Counted from the stretch's first letter, positions 1-7,469 are shown. The stretch is 12,092 bases of DNA from JBHEMK01 sp046262635 (GCA_046262635.1 JBHEMK010000173.1:1-12092); one strand, 5' to 3'. Numbers and translations are program-made. Notes: generated by a model not told the origin, from the sequence alone.

Positions 1-910
1 GGCGGTGGAGGACGATCGTCTGCAGCGCGCGGTTGAGCTGCCTATCACCGCCGCGGCTGAGCCGGTGGCGGGTTGTTTGGCCGCTGGAGGCGGCGACCGG
101 GGCAACGCCGGCGAGTCGCGCGAAGGCGGCCTGCGAGCGGAGGCGGCCTTGGTCTGACCAGGCGACGATCAGCTGCGCGGCGCGATCGGGCCGACAGCCG
201 GCTCGTCGAGCAGCGTCGGCGCGAGCGCACGGACGTGCCCGAGCAGCTCTCCTTCCAGTTCGGCGGCTTCGGTGGTGGCCGCCTCGATCCGGCGGGCGAG
301 GCTGCGCAGCACGAGCCTGGTCGCAAGCTCGTCTGGGGTCTGTGAGCTTCGAGCGGCGCAGACGGCTGCAGCGTTCGAGCAGCCTGCCGGTCGGCAGCGC
401 AGGCAGCTCTTCGCGGAGCTGGTCAGGGGCGTGACGATCAGGCCCCGGAGCTCTCCGAGCGCTTCGCGGCGTAGGTCGAGGGCACTGCGACGGGCGACCA
501 GCAGCAGCCGCAGCGCTTCCGCGCCGCTCGCCTGATCGCGGCAGGGCGAGCGTTTCGCTGGCCAGCGCCGCCCGAGCCGTTGGTGTCGCCTCGAGCGAGT
601 CGTCCTTTGCCGCGCAGTCGGCGCTCTCCGCGTGGCGTACGGCTGAGTTCGAGCACCGTCTCGCCGCAGCCGGCGAGGTGACGGGCAAGTCCCGCGCCGT
701 AGCTGCCTGTGCCCTCGATCGCCCAGGCGCGGACGCCGGGCGCCTACAGCTCAGCGAAGCGAAGCGAAGCGTCTCGCGATAGCCGCGCGCATTCGCGCGC
801 ACCGCCCGCCTCGCGACGACCGCACCGGAGGGCGCGGCCACGGCCACCAGCACGTGCTCGTCGCGGTGGGTGTCGAGGCCGACCAGGTAGTCCAGCTCGT
901 CTGCAAGCAT
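1..910 (-). pseudogene. IS110-family transposase, multiply frameshifted, runs off left edge
   Basis: Reading the minus strand and changing frame gives a near-complete IS110-type transposase. The N-terminal RNase H-like (DEDD) domain begins LADELDYLVGLDTHRDEHVL, followed by GIEGTGSYG and a K-D-D-S-L-E-A stretch. The C-terminal Transposase_20 part contains DEPAVGPIAAAQLIVAW, RLAGVAPVAASSGQTTRHR and LSRGGDRQLNRAL. The start at 910 has GGAGG about 11 nt upstream; an in-frame ATG at 931 is the alternative. At least five lesions are needed to keep the homologous frame, near 760, 610, 440, 345 and 190, so it cannot make a working enzyme. The C-terminus lies beyond position 1. It is clearly a different element from the IS110-type copy at 9.3-10.3 kb. 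Its start faces the truncated nuclease-like gene at 930, which suggests it inserted into that gene. The family assignment is firm from the motifs; the exact lesion positions are approximate. Confidence 0.88.
753..771. repeat. AGCGA pentamer tandem repeat (about 3.8 copies)
   Basis: The plus strand reads AGCGA three times followed by AGCG. It lies inside the broken IS110 transposase exactly where the reading frame changes from the DEDD N-terminus to the GIEGTGSYG segment. A gain or loss of one 5-bp unit by slippage would produce that frameshift. Confidence 0.7.
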
Positions 911-929
911 CAGACTCGATCCTCCGACC

Positions 930-1559
930 ATGCTCGTAGGGTCCGGTGGTGCCGAAGGGGAGCTCGGCCCAGTCCGCATCCGTCTTGTCGCCGGCAGCTT
1001 CGGGCCAGCCGTGACGAGTGTCGTGCTCTGGCTTCGAGACCACGACATCGACATCGGGTGCGTCGAAGTCACTGCGGGACAGGTCAGCGCAGATACGGCC
1101 GTCCTCTCTTCCCGCTTGGTGATTCCGCTCCCAGAGGCCGAGGACTACCTAGTCGGTCGGCGCCGCAAGGAGCAGAAGGAAGAAGAACGCAAGACAAGGC
1201 AACGTCGAAGCGAGACCTCGGCCGTGCTGCTCAACCGAGTAGGAGCGGTCAAGCCAGGCGAGGTGCTTACACTCAAGGTCGACCAGTTCACCAAGGAGCT
1301 GCAGCCGAAAATCATGGAGTTACTCGCGCAGGATCCCGCCGCAGGGACCGCCGAATGGACAGGCAATCCGCTGAAGTCGCTCAAGTGGCGGAGCAACGAC
1401 GAGCTCTACTCTCCCACCGGCCTCGTCACCGCGATTCTCGCCCGGGTCGGCGTCGAAGTGAGCACGATCCCGGGTCCGGACTATTGGCTATTGCCGAACG
1501 GACGCTCAATGTACGAGGAATCGAAGCTGATCGATAGCAACAGTCAGGAAGGCGCGTGA
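930..1559 (+). CDS. C-terminal part of a nuclease-like hypothetical protein, 5'-truncated
   Basis: The 209-residue frame is real coding sequence, but its beginning looks lost. The conserved part starts at IRLVAGSFGPAVTSVVLWL (residues ~17-35), continues through DIDIGCVEV and VIPLPEAEDYLVG, and then has a charged helical stretch RRRKEQKEEERKTRQ. From memory this resembles the second half of bacterial proteins whose first half is a PD-(D/E)XK nuclease-like domain; that first half is absent here. The C-terminal ~110 residues (LYSPTGLV, GPDYWLLPNGRS) look like a small nucleic-acid-related or winged-helix module that I cannot name. No ribosome binding site precedes the ATG at 930, and the opposite-strand IS110 transposase starts within 20 bases, so the 5' end was probably removed by the element. 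It overlaps the next tiny ORF (TGATG), and an HsdR-like start follows, hinting at a defence or restriction locus. Function is not assigned. Confidence 0.6.
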   Translation: MLVGSGGAEGELGPVRIRLVAGSFGPAVTSVVLWLRDHDIDIGCVEVTAGQVSADTAVLSSRLVIPLPEAEDYLVGRRRKEQKEEERKTRQRRSETSAVLLNRVGAVKPGEVLTLKVDQFTKELQPKIMELLAQDPAAGTAEWTGNPLKSLKWRSNDELYSPTGLVTAILARVGVEVSTIPGPDYWLLPNGRSMYEESKLIDSNSQEGA

Positions 1560-1600
1560 TGGTGTTCCAGCTGCACGCGGAGCACCGGGGCTTGGCATGA
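1559..1600 (+). CDS. 13-codon ORF bridging the nuclease-like gene and hsdR fragment
   Basis: The ATG overlaps the upstream stop (TGATG) and encodes MVFQLHAEHRGLA. Its TGA overlaps the next ATG (ATGA at 1597-1600). The double overlap would couple translation along the three frames. It may be a scar left by deletion of a longer gene rather than a functional peptide; nothing in the peptide is recognisable. Confidence 0.3.
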   Translation: MVFQLHAEHRGLA

Positions 1601-1716
1601 GCTATGAGTCCGAGCGCACAACCCGGCGCAATCGAATCGACCCCAAACTGCGGGCGGCCGGCTGGAAGGTCGTACCGACAGCTTCGCTATCGACTACCAC
1701 CGGCGAGCCGATTGCA
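1597..1716 (+). pseudogene. hsdR: N-terminal stub of a type I restriction HsdR-like subunit
   Basis: The first ~40 codons read MSYESERTTRRNRIDPKLRA followed by AGWKVVP. This matches the usual start of HsdR restriction subunits, in which a 'T.R.RIDPKL..AGW.VV' helix precedes the nuclease domain. HsdR is the ATP-dependent translocase/endonuclease of type I restriction and is normally around 800-1100 residues. Here homology stops near 1716, where the opposite-strand integrase homology begins. The frame stays open to 1986, but the remaining ~90 residues are only the complement of the integrase. Neither nuclease nor helicase motifs are present, so no activity is possible. The ATGA overlap with the preceding 13-codon ORF suggests it was once part of an operon. 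The assignment rests on a short segment. Confidence 0.5.
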
Positions 1717-2397
1717 CGTAAATCGGACGTCCTCGTGCCCGAGCTGCCGGGACACAAATACAGGGTCGTCGCCGCACGCCGTCCGGAGCGACGCATAGGT
1801 GCGGCGGAGCCCGTGCGGTCGGACGCCGCCGAGCAGGTCGAGCTGTCTCTCTGCAAGCGTCACGTTCGCCCGCTCGATCGCCTTCATGAAGAGGCGTTGT
1901 CGGACGTTCTGCCGGTTGTCCTTCCGGCCCGTTGCCGTCGGGAAGACGAGGCCGGTCGGTTCTTGAACTTCGATCTATCGAGGTAGGTCGCGAGTTCGTC
2001 GCGGAGCGCGGGCGCCAGCTCGACGACTCGGACGCCTGCGTCGGTCTTCGATCGCTCGACCGTCACGGTGCCCTTCGCTGTGTTCACGTGCCGCCGCTGG
2101 AGCGAAACGGCCTCGTCGATCCAAAGGCCTGTCCCGGCGAGAATCGCGAGCAGTGGCCGACCGCGACCGCCGAGCAGCGGCTTCTTCCCGCCCGCCGCTT
2201 CGAGCAGGGTCATGAGCTGCTCCGGCTCGACCCACGGTCGCCGGGGCCGAGTGCTCTTCACTCGCCGCCGCTTCCCCGCCGCCGGGTTCGCCGGAATCAG
2301 CTCGTACTCGGCCGCGAGGGAGAGGATCTGCGAGAGCCGCGTCAGCGTCTTGTTCAACGTGTTCGCTGAGAGCTTTCCCTCGGCAACCTTGACGCTA
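1687..2397 (-). pseudogene. Tyrosine recombinase (phage/ICE integrase), inactive remnant
   Basis: The core-binding helix region (LSANTLNKTLTRLSQILSLA, then AEYELIPANPAAGKRRRVK) is followed by the catalytic domain: LLAILAGTGLWIDEAVSLQ, the beta-strand lysine region SKTDAGVRVVELAP and the H-x-x-R box HGLRRTYASL with SRQLGHEDVRFT. Three faults are visible. The first catalytic arginine, normally T-G-x-R-x-x-E, is tryptophan. A one-base frameshift lies near 1955 (KFKNR resumes as VFPTATGRKDN). The gene stops after RFT, so the nucleophilic tyrosine a few residues further on is missing. The N-terminal SAM-like domain is also gone, replaced by a glycosyltransferase fragment at about 2397. Its junctions with hsdR on one side and the glycosyltransferase on the other are rearrangement points. 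It probably belonged to the same element as the excisionase-like gene at 8.3 kb, which is inference. Confidence 0.85.
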
Positions 2398-2694
2398 GCT
2401 CGGTCAGCGCCTCCAGCCGTTCGGGCTCGTAGACGTCGTCGGCGTCGAGGATCGCGACGAACTCGCCGCTCGCCGCGGCGGCCGCCGCGTTCTTCGCCGA
2501 CCCTCGCCGCCGTTCTCCTTCCGTACGAGCACGATCCGATCACCGAACGGCTCGAGCGCCTCCGCAAGCGCGTCGGTCGAGCCGTCGTCGCACACGACGA
2601 TCTCTGCCGGCGCCACGGTCTGCGCGACGAGCGAACGCAGCGCTTCGCCGATCGTCGCGGCAGCCTGATAGGCGGCCATGATGACCGAGAACGT
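2394..2694 (-). pseudogene. Family 2 glycosyltransferase, N-terminal fragment
   Basis: The minus strand encodes the nucleotide-sugar-binding half of a GT-A fold family 2 glycosyltransferase: FSVIMAAYQAAATIGEALRS, EIVVCDDGSTD and VLVRKENGGEG. After a one-base deletion near 2502 it continues as SAKNAAAAAASGEFVAILDA then DDVYEPERLEALTEL. The CDDGSTD and LDADD acidic motifs, which bind the sugar nucleotide and metal, are both present. The acceptor half is missing because the reading passes directly into integrase sequence near 2397. The frame is open upstream of the internal ATG at 2677-2679 to about 2790, without a convincing start codon or ribosome binding site. Such enzymes add sugars to growing surface glycans, which fits the adjoining cluster, but this copy is dead. 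Confidence 0.82.
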
Positions 2695-2792
2695 TGGCGC
2701 CGTCCGGGGCCGACCGGCGACGCCGGCACGGGAGCGAGCAACCGGCGTCCTGGGTGTCTCTGACCGCTTTATCGTGTGGTTGACTGACCGAC

Positions 2793-3754
2793 GTGGAGCC
2801 CTCCTCCTTCAGCCCGGCGCGGCTCTTGCAGAGACTGCGTCAGGATCCGCGGGCACGCACGGTAGCCGCCAGACTCCCTCCGGCCGCACGCGATCTCCTC
2901 CGCCGGGTCGCACGCCCTGACCCGGTCCGGTGGGGCAACCTCCGACGCACTCGGCCCTTCAGCGAACGGTACGGCTTCGATCGCGGAACGCCGATCGACC
3001 GCTACTACCTCGAGCGCTTTCTCGCCGGGCACGCCGGCGACGTCCGCGGAAGCGTGCTCGAGGTCCGAGACAGCAGGTACACCCATCGCTTCGGCGGCGA
3101 GAGCGTCGAGGCGAGCGAGGTGCTCGACATCGACCCTCGCAACGTCGAGGCAACCCTCGTCGCGGATCTCGCCGAGCCGGGGTCGCTGCCGGCCCGCGCC
3201 TTCGACTGCTTCGTTCTCGTGCAGACGCTCCACGCCGGCCGCCGGGTGCGCATCGACGTCAGGACGGCGGGCAGCCGCCGTCGCGCCCACGAGTCGGTCT
3301 ACCGGCGGCTGCGACATCTGCCCGACGAGGCCGTCGAGCAGGTGCTGAGCGACGTCGGCCGACAGTTCGACGGCGGCGCGCGAGCGATGCCCGACCTCCT
3401 CAGCGACGACCAGCTTCGAGTGCTCGCCGCGCATCCGCTTTTCGAGGTCGGCGCCCACACCTTGACGCACTCGTACCTACCGACACTGACGGCGGCGGCC
3501 AAGCTCGACGAGGCTGCCGGGGCGAAGCGGCTGCTCGAGCCCGTCGTCGGCCCGCTCGTGCGCGCCTGCTCCTACCCTCACGGGGGCTACGACCGCGAGA
3601 CGATCGCGGCCGCCGCGGCCGCCGGCTATGAGCTCGCCTGCAGCAGCGACCTCGGCCGCGCCCGAGCTTGCGCCTGCCGCGGAACTTGGTACTCGACTGG
3701 CCTGTTGCCGAGCTCGAAGTGCGGCTGCGGACGCTGCTCGGCGGCTCTGCATGA
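2793..3754 (+). pseudogene. Fused methyltransferase N-terminus / polysaccharide deacetylase C-terminus
   Basis: From the GTG at 2793 the first ~150 residues match the start of a SAM-dependent methyltransferase often found in glycan loci: PFSERYGFDRGTPIDRYYLE, GSVLEVRDSRYTHRFGG, EVLDIDP and FDCFVLVQTLH. The sequence breaks off after QTLH, and motif I has arginine where the usual E-x-G glycine should be. From about HESVYRRLRHLPDEAVEQVL it is the second half of a NodB-type polysaccharide deacetylase: FEVGAHTLTHSYLP (zinc histidines), YPHGGYDRET and GYELACSSD. The TFDDG metal-binding aspartates lie in the missing part. A frameshift near 3660 moves the true C-terminus (LRLPRNLVLDWPVAELEVRL, ending GGSA) to the stop at 3752-3754; the uncorrected frame runs to 3821. 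It looks like an internal deletion joining two neighbouring genes, or the two domains of one fused gene. No ribosome binding site is obvious. Confidence 0.8.
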
Positions 3755-3902
3755 CGCAATCGGCAGGATGTGCTATGCGTTCCCTTCCACCGGCTACCAC
3801 GACCGGTTCGTGTACTGGTAGACGCGCAGTGGGTTGGATCAGTCTCCGCCGTCGCATCATCGGTGCGACGGGTACGTCGATCGTTGAGGGGGTTTGGAGT
3901 CC
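3755..3902. other. Intergenic region before the flippase
   Basis: About 150 bases lie between the deacetylase stop and the flippase start. Apart from the hairpin at 3849-3871 and a GAGGGGG ribosome binding site at 3886-3892, I see no recognisable gene. The short frames crossing it show no family resemblance. Confidence 0.5.
3849..3871. promoter_or_regulatory. Perfect 8-bp inverted repeat upstream of the flippase
   Basis: CCGTCGCA and TGCGACGG are separated by seven bases, and the repeat ends 31 bases before the flippase ATG. There is no T-run after it, so a classic terminator is unlikely. It could be an operator for a dimeric regulator, an mRNA hairpin in the flippase leader or a residual terminator for the genes upstream. 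Function is unproven. Confidence 0.4.
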
Positions 3903-5453
3903 ATGCCGAGCGTGACCCAGCTGGCGGCCGCGTCGCCGAGCGGCCGGCTCCCGCGCCGGTACCGACGCAACCTCGTCAGCGAATACGCAAGGACGGGGAC
4001 AGCAGCCGTCATCGCGCTCCTGGTCACGCCGATTCTCGTGCACCACCTCGGAGCGGAGCGCTACGGCATCTGGGCCCTCGTGGGGTCGATTGCGCTCTAT
4101 CTCGAGCTGCTCGAGTTCGGGTTCGGCACTGCCACGGTGAAGTACGTGGCCGAATTCGCGGGCGCCGGGAATCTGCAGGGTGTCCGGGGAACGATCGCAA
4201 CCTCTTTCTGGGTGCTGGCCGTCCCCGGACTGGTCGCCCTGCTCCTCGGCGGCGTGCTTGCGGCGCTGTTCCCGACGATCTTCAACCTCAGCCCGAACCT
4301 CGTCGACGCCGCACGGGTCCTGCTGTTGCTGGTCATCACCGACCTTGCTCTCTCGATCCCCAGCGACACCTTCGGGGGCACGTTGATCGGATTGCAGCGC
4401 TATGACCTCCTGAACGCCAGCATCGTCGCGACAAGCGTGGCGCAGGCAATTGCGTGGACGATCATCCTGGCGTCCGGCGGCGGGCTCGTCGCGCTCGGGG
4501 TGGCGACGCTGGCACTCGGGCTCGGTGGTCAAGCGTCCCGTTATCTGATCGTCCGCCGCCACGTGCCGAGGCTCAGCATCGCGCCGCGACTGATCGACCG
4601 CAGCATCGTCCGCTCGCTCGCGTCGTTGTCGGGCTGGTACGCGATGATCGACCTGGCGGTGATCGTCGTGCAGCGGATCGACGTGATCATCGTCGGGCTC
4701 GTCGTCAACGTGCCCGCCGCCGGCGTCTACGCAGTGGGGCAGAAGCTGGCCTTCGCCGTGGAGCAGGTGATCGCGCCGGTGACGAAGGGTTTCCTTCCGC
4801 ACGCATCGGAGCTCGCCGCTCGAGAGGACGAGTCGCAGCTTCGAAACGCCATAGTCACCGGGACGCGAATCTCGTTCGCCGTGGCTGCCCCGCTCTGCCT
4901 CGCGCTGGGCTTCCTCGCCGGCCCGCTCCTGCACGCGTGGGTCGGAGCCGGCTTCGATCAGGCGCGGCTCGTGGTCGTCTACCTCGTGGTCGCCGCAGGG
5001 GTCGGGTCGCTCACGCGACCCGGCTTCCTCATGCTTCAAGGCGTCGGGACGGCGCGCCCGACGGCCTTCATCCGGGGCGGCGAGGCGATACTCAACCTCG
5101 CCCTCAGCATCGAGCTGGGGCTCAGATGGGGGCTGACAGGCGTCGCGTTCGCGACGATGGTCGCCGGCGCAGTCAGCAATCTCGGTCTTCTGCTCCCGCT
5201 CATCTGCCGCCGCTTCGGTCTGCCCGTCGCGTCGCTGCTGGGGCCGGTTGCGCGCGCCCACGTCCCAGCGATGACGACGGGGCTCCTCGTCGCCTGGCTC
5301 GTCGTGAGGCTGCACCCCGCGAACGGTGCGTGGGCGCTCGCCGGAATGGTGGCAATCGCTGCCGCGTACCTCTGCATCTTCGCGACCACCGGCCTCGACC
5401 GCGAGGAGCGGCGGCACCTTCTTGCATTCGTCAGAAGACCTCGGAGTCGCTAG
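3903..5453 (+). CDS. Wzx-type polysaccharide flippase (MOP superfamily)
   Basis: This intact ~516-residue integral membrane protein has the size and pattern of oligosaccharide-lipid flippases (Polysacc_synt/MATE-like MOP exporters). These move undecaprenyl-linked repeat units across the cytoplasmic membrane for polymerisation outside. The N-terminal signature is clear: EYARTGTAAVIALLVTPILV, then LGAERYGIW and ELLEFGFGTATVKYVAEF. About 12-14 hydrophobic helices follow, with charged loops such as SELAAREDESQLRN between repeats and a cationic tail. I prefer the ATG at 3903 because GAGGGGG lies 10 bases upstream; a TTG at 3894 would sit too close to that site. It is followed by only 19 bases before the convergent C1q-like gene. 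It sits among glycosyltransferase, deacetylase and pyruvyl transferase genes, as Wzx genes do. The exact glycan cannot be read from sequence. Confidence 0.9.
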   Translation: MPSVTQLAAASPSGRLPRRYRRNLVSEYARTGTAAVIALLVTPILVHHLGAERYGIWALVGSIALYLELLEFGFGTATVKYVAEFAGAGNLQGVRGTIATSFWVLAVPGLVALLLGGVLAALFPTIFNLSPNLVDAARVLLLLVITDLALSIPSDTFGGTLIGLQRYDLLNASIVATSVAQAIAWTIILASGGGLVALGVATLALGLGGQASRYLIVRRHVPRLSIAPRLIDRSIVRSLASLSGWYAMIDLAVIVVQRIDVIIVGLVVNVPAAGVYAVGQKLAFAVEQVIAPVTKGFLPHASELAAREDESQLRNAIVTGTRISFAVAAPLCLALGFLAGPLLHAWVGAGFDQARLVVVYLVVAAGVGSLTRPGFLMLQGVGTARPTAFIRGGEAILNLALSIELGLRWGLTGVAFATMVAGAVSNLGLLLPLICRRFGLPVASLLGPVARAHVPAMTTGLLVAWLVVRLHPANGAWALAGMVAIAAAYLCIFATTGLDREERRHLLAFVRRPRSR

Positions 5454-5455
5454 TT

Positions 5456-5471
5456 GCTGAGCTCTTTCAGC
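5456..5471. terminator. Weak hairpin in the convergent gap
   Basis: GCTGA and TCAGC flank a six-base loop within the 19-nt gap between two convergent genes. An alternative pairing of CTGAG with CTCAG is possible. The stem is short and there is no T-run, so a bidirectional terminator is only suggested by position. Confidence 0.25.
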
Positions 5472-5472
5472 C

Positions 5473-6042
5473 TCAGGCGATCTTCGTGACGGAGAACTCA
5501 GCGTTCGCCGAAGCATTCGACGGTCGGTTGAACCCGCCGAAGTTCAGCCATCCTCCCGAGTCCTGGTACACGAAGACGGAGAGGGAATCGTTCGCGGCGA
5601 GCGTGCCGGTCCAGGCGATGCTGTCTGCCGTCTCCCACTTGGCGGGTTTGACGGAACCGACCAGGATCCGAGCGGGGCTCCCGTTGATCTGCAGATGCAC
5701 GCTTCGATAGCCGGCGTTGCTCGCCGTCCAGGCGGTCTCGACCGTGACCTCGTACACCCCGGCCTCCGTGACGCGGATCAGGCCGGGCGACGACGACGTG
5801 AACCAGCCCGGCGCATCCAGCCGCTCCGAATCCCAGGTGATGAGTGTTGCCTTGGCATTCGGGATGGACTGACCAGCCGCTCGGTTGAGAATCGTGATTG
5901 GAGGCTGCGCCGTTGCGACGGCAGCCCGCGAGGCTACGGCGATGCCGAGACCAAGGGCCGCGCAGGCACAGATGACAACGCACAGGGAGAGCCATCGAAG
6001 GCTTCGCCTGCTCGGGCTCGAGCTGATTCGACCACTCCACAT
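5473..6042 (-). CDS. Secreted or membrane-anchored C1q/TNF-like beta-sandwich protein
   Basis: The 189-residue protein has a basic N-terminus (RRSLR), a hydrophobic segment at residues ~17-38 and then ~145 extracytoplasmic residues. The hydrophobic segment could be a signal anchor or a signal peptide cleaved after the A-rich stretch ending ATA. The exported part has the rhythm of C1q/TNF-like jelly rolls: QSIPNAKATLITWDSERLD, GLIRVTEAGVYEVTVETAW, YRSVHLQINGSP and NDSLSVFVYQDSGGW. In this fold IPN..T.I.WD, the G.Y.V strand and the L..ND.L.V.V strand are typical. The ATG is preceded by AAAGGGG at good spacing. The gene is divergent from the pyruvyl transferase and convergent with the flippase, so it sits inside the glycan cluster. 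Such modules often trimerise and bind surfaces; whether this one binds the glycan is inference. There are no cysteines outside the membrane segment. Confidence 0.65.
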   Translation of the reverse strand: MWSGRISSSPSRRSLRWLSLCVVICACAALGLGIAVASRAAVATAQPPITILNRAAGQSIPNAKATLITWDSERLDAPGWFTSSSPGLIRVTEAGVYEVTVETAWTASNAGYRSVHLQINGSPARILVGSVKPAKWETADSIAWTGTLAANDSLSVFVYQDSGGWLNFGGFNRPSNASANAEFSVTKIA

Positions 6043-6146
6043 GTCGCGCCCCTTTCTCGAGACACCCTGAACGGCAGAGGCCGAGGATACCCGCGATCGC
6101 GTTCATGGCTTCTGGCACGTACGCGCGCGCAACGTAGGGTTAGGCC
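6043..6146. promoter_or_regulatory. Divergent intergenic region, probable promoters both ways
   Basis: About 104 bases separate the start codons of the divergent C1q-like and pyruvyl transferase genes, so promoters for both probably lie here. Ribosome binding sites are visible at each edge: AAAGGGG for the leftward gene, TAGGG for the rightward one. The region contains GCGCGCGC, CGTACG and CGATCG palindromes. I could not pick convincing -10/-35 pairs. Confidence 0.4.
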
Positions 6147-7469
6147 TTGAGGCCGTTGCGGATACTCGTCGAGCCGAACGCACATCACCTTCGGAACATG
6201 GGTGATCTGTCAATGCTCGCGATCGCCGTCGAGCGGCTCCGCGCGCTCTGGCCGGAGGCGAGGATCGGCGTCATCGCGGGCGATCCGGATCTGCTGGGGC
6301 AGCATTTCGAGACGGTGACGGCGGTGCCGAGCTCCGGCAGGCGGCTCTGGCTCGAAGATCCCTACCTCGGCCTCCGCCTCCACGAGCGCCTCCCTGAAGC
6401 GGCCGCGAGGCGCCTCCGGGCCGGCGAGCACAGCCTCCGCCGCCGGAGACCCGGACTCGTACGCACCGCGATCCGCGCGCGCAGAGGGCTCCGCGGACGC
6501 GGCACCGCGGAGCTCGACGACTTCCTCCAGTGGGTGTCCGACTCGGATCTGTTGGTCGTGAGCGGAGCCGGCGCGTTGACCGATCCGTTCGCGCCGTACG
6601 CGATGACCGTCCTCGACCTCCTGGACGCGGTGACGGCGAAGGCAACGCCGACGGCCATGTTCGGGCAGGGCGTCGGGCCGCTCACAGACCCTTGGCTCCT
6701 CGAACGCTGCCGTGCGGTCCTTCCGCGCGTCGATCTCATCGCGTTGCGGGAGGATCTCGCCGGTCGGCCGATTCTGCGCTCGCTGGGGGTCGCCGAGGAG
6801 CGGATCGTCACGACCGGCGACGACGCGGTCGAGCTCGCCTTTCGCGCTCGAACAGAGCCGCCGAGCGGACACGGGCTGGGAGTCAGCCTAAGGGTCGCGC
6901 GCTACGCGAACTTCCACGGCCCCGCCCTGCGACCCGTCGAGGATGCTCTGCGCCGCGCGGCGGCCGCATTCGCGGCGCCGCTCGTCCCTGTTCCGATCTC
7001 ACACCAGCCGAACGAGCAGGACGCGGAGGTGATCGCCAGGCTTCTGCCGGAGTCAGACGCGCTCCCGTCAGCGGGGCTCTCGGCTCCGCTCGCGGTGATC
7101 GAGCAGGTTCGCCGCTGCCGCGTCGTCGTCACCGGGAGCTATCACGCTGCCGTATTCGCGCTCGCTCAGGGAATACCGGCGGTCGGACTCGCAGCCTCCG
7201 AGTACTACGTCGACAAGTTCCTCGGTCTTGCCGATCAGTTCGGCGGGGGTTGCGTGCTCGTCACCGCCGACGAGCCGGCCCTGCTCGAGCAGCGGCTGAT
7301 GCTGGCGATCCAGGAGATGTGGGAATCCGCCGACGATCTTGCGCCGCGGCTGCTGGAAGCCGCCGCGCGACAGGTGGCTCAGGGTCGCGCGGCCTATCGG
7401 CGGCTGCCCGGGTTGCTCGCGGCGTCGAGACATGAAGAGGAGAAGCCTGATGCCCGTCTCACTGCGTAG
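6147..7469 (+). CDS. Polysaccharide pyruvyl transferase family protein
   Basis: This 440-residue protein belongs to the PF04230 polysaccharide pyruvyl transferase family, which transfers the enolpyruvyl group of phosphoenolpyruvate to a sugar to make a pyruvate ketal on exopolysaccharide or cell-wall glycan. Evidence: the N-terminal RILVEP...NMGDLSML loop (residues 5-24), LLVVSGAGALTDPF (~135-148), AMFGQGVGPL (~170-179), LIALRED (~197-203), the TGDDAVEL box (~223-230) and the late VVVTGSYHAAVFALAQGIPA strand-loop with YYVDKF. The TTG at 6147 is chosen because it keeps the first beta-strand and has TAGGG about 8 bases upstream; the next ATG (6198) would delete that strand. The methyltransferase start overlaps its end, so the two are very likely co-transcribed. 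All expected regions are present, so it should be functional. Its sugar substrate is unknown. Confidence 0.88.
   Translation: MRPLRILVEPNAHHLRNMGDLSMLAIAVERLRALWPEARIGVIAGDPDLLGQHFETVTAVPSSGRRLWLEDPYLGLRLHERLPEAAARRLRAGEHSLRRRRPGLVRTAIRARRGLRGRGTAELDDFLQWVSDSDLLVVSGAGALTDPFAPYAMTVLDLLDAVTAKATPTAMFGQGVGPLTDPWLLERCRAVLPRVDLIALREDLAGRPILRSLGVAEERIVTTGDDAVELAFRARTEPPSGHGLGVSLRVARYANFHGPALRPVEDALRRAAAAFAAPLVPVPISHQPNEQDAEVIARLLPESDALPSAGLSAPLAVIEQVRRCRVVVTGSYHAAVFALAQGIPAVGLAASEYYVDKFLGLADQFGGGCVLVTADEPALLEQRLMLAIQEMWESADDLAPRLLEAAARQVAQGRAAYRRLPGLLAASRHEEEKPDARLTA

Noticed and set aside
854..1537. 227-codon plus-strand frame overlapping the nuclease-like gene
   Set aside because: Arg/Ser/Gly-rich low-complexity translation; the 930-1559 frame has coherent hydrophobic strands and recognisable motifs.
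1597..1986. Full 129-codon frame as a genuine small gene
   Set aside because: Only the first ~40 codons resemble HsdR; the rest is the complement of the integrase, which carries conserved recombinase motifs.
2780..2785. TTGACT as a -35 box before the methyltransferase remnant
   Set aside because: No plausible -10 at the right spacing, and it lies only 8 bases before the GTG start.
3477..5516. 679-codon open frame on the minus strand opposite the flippase
   Set aside because: It is very rich in Arg/Glu/Asp with no domain pattern and mirrors the strongly biased third positions of the flippase; an antisense shadow.
4454..5710. 418-codon plus-strand frame overlapping the flippase and C1q-like gene
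   Set aside because: Another frame of the flippase with Arg-rich translation, crossing into the antisense of the C1q-like gene.
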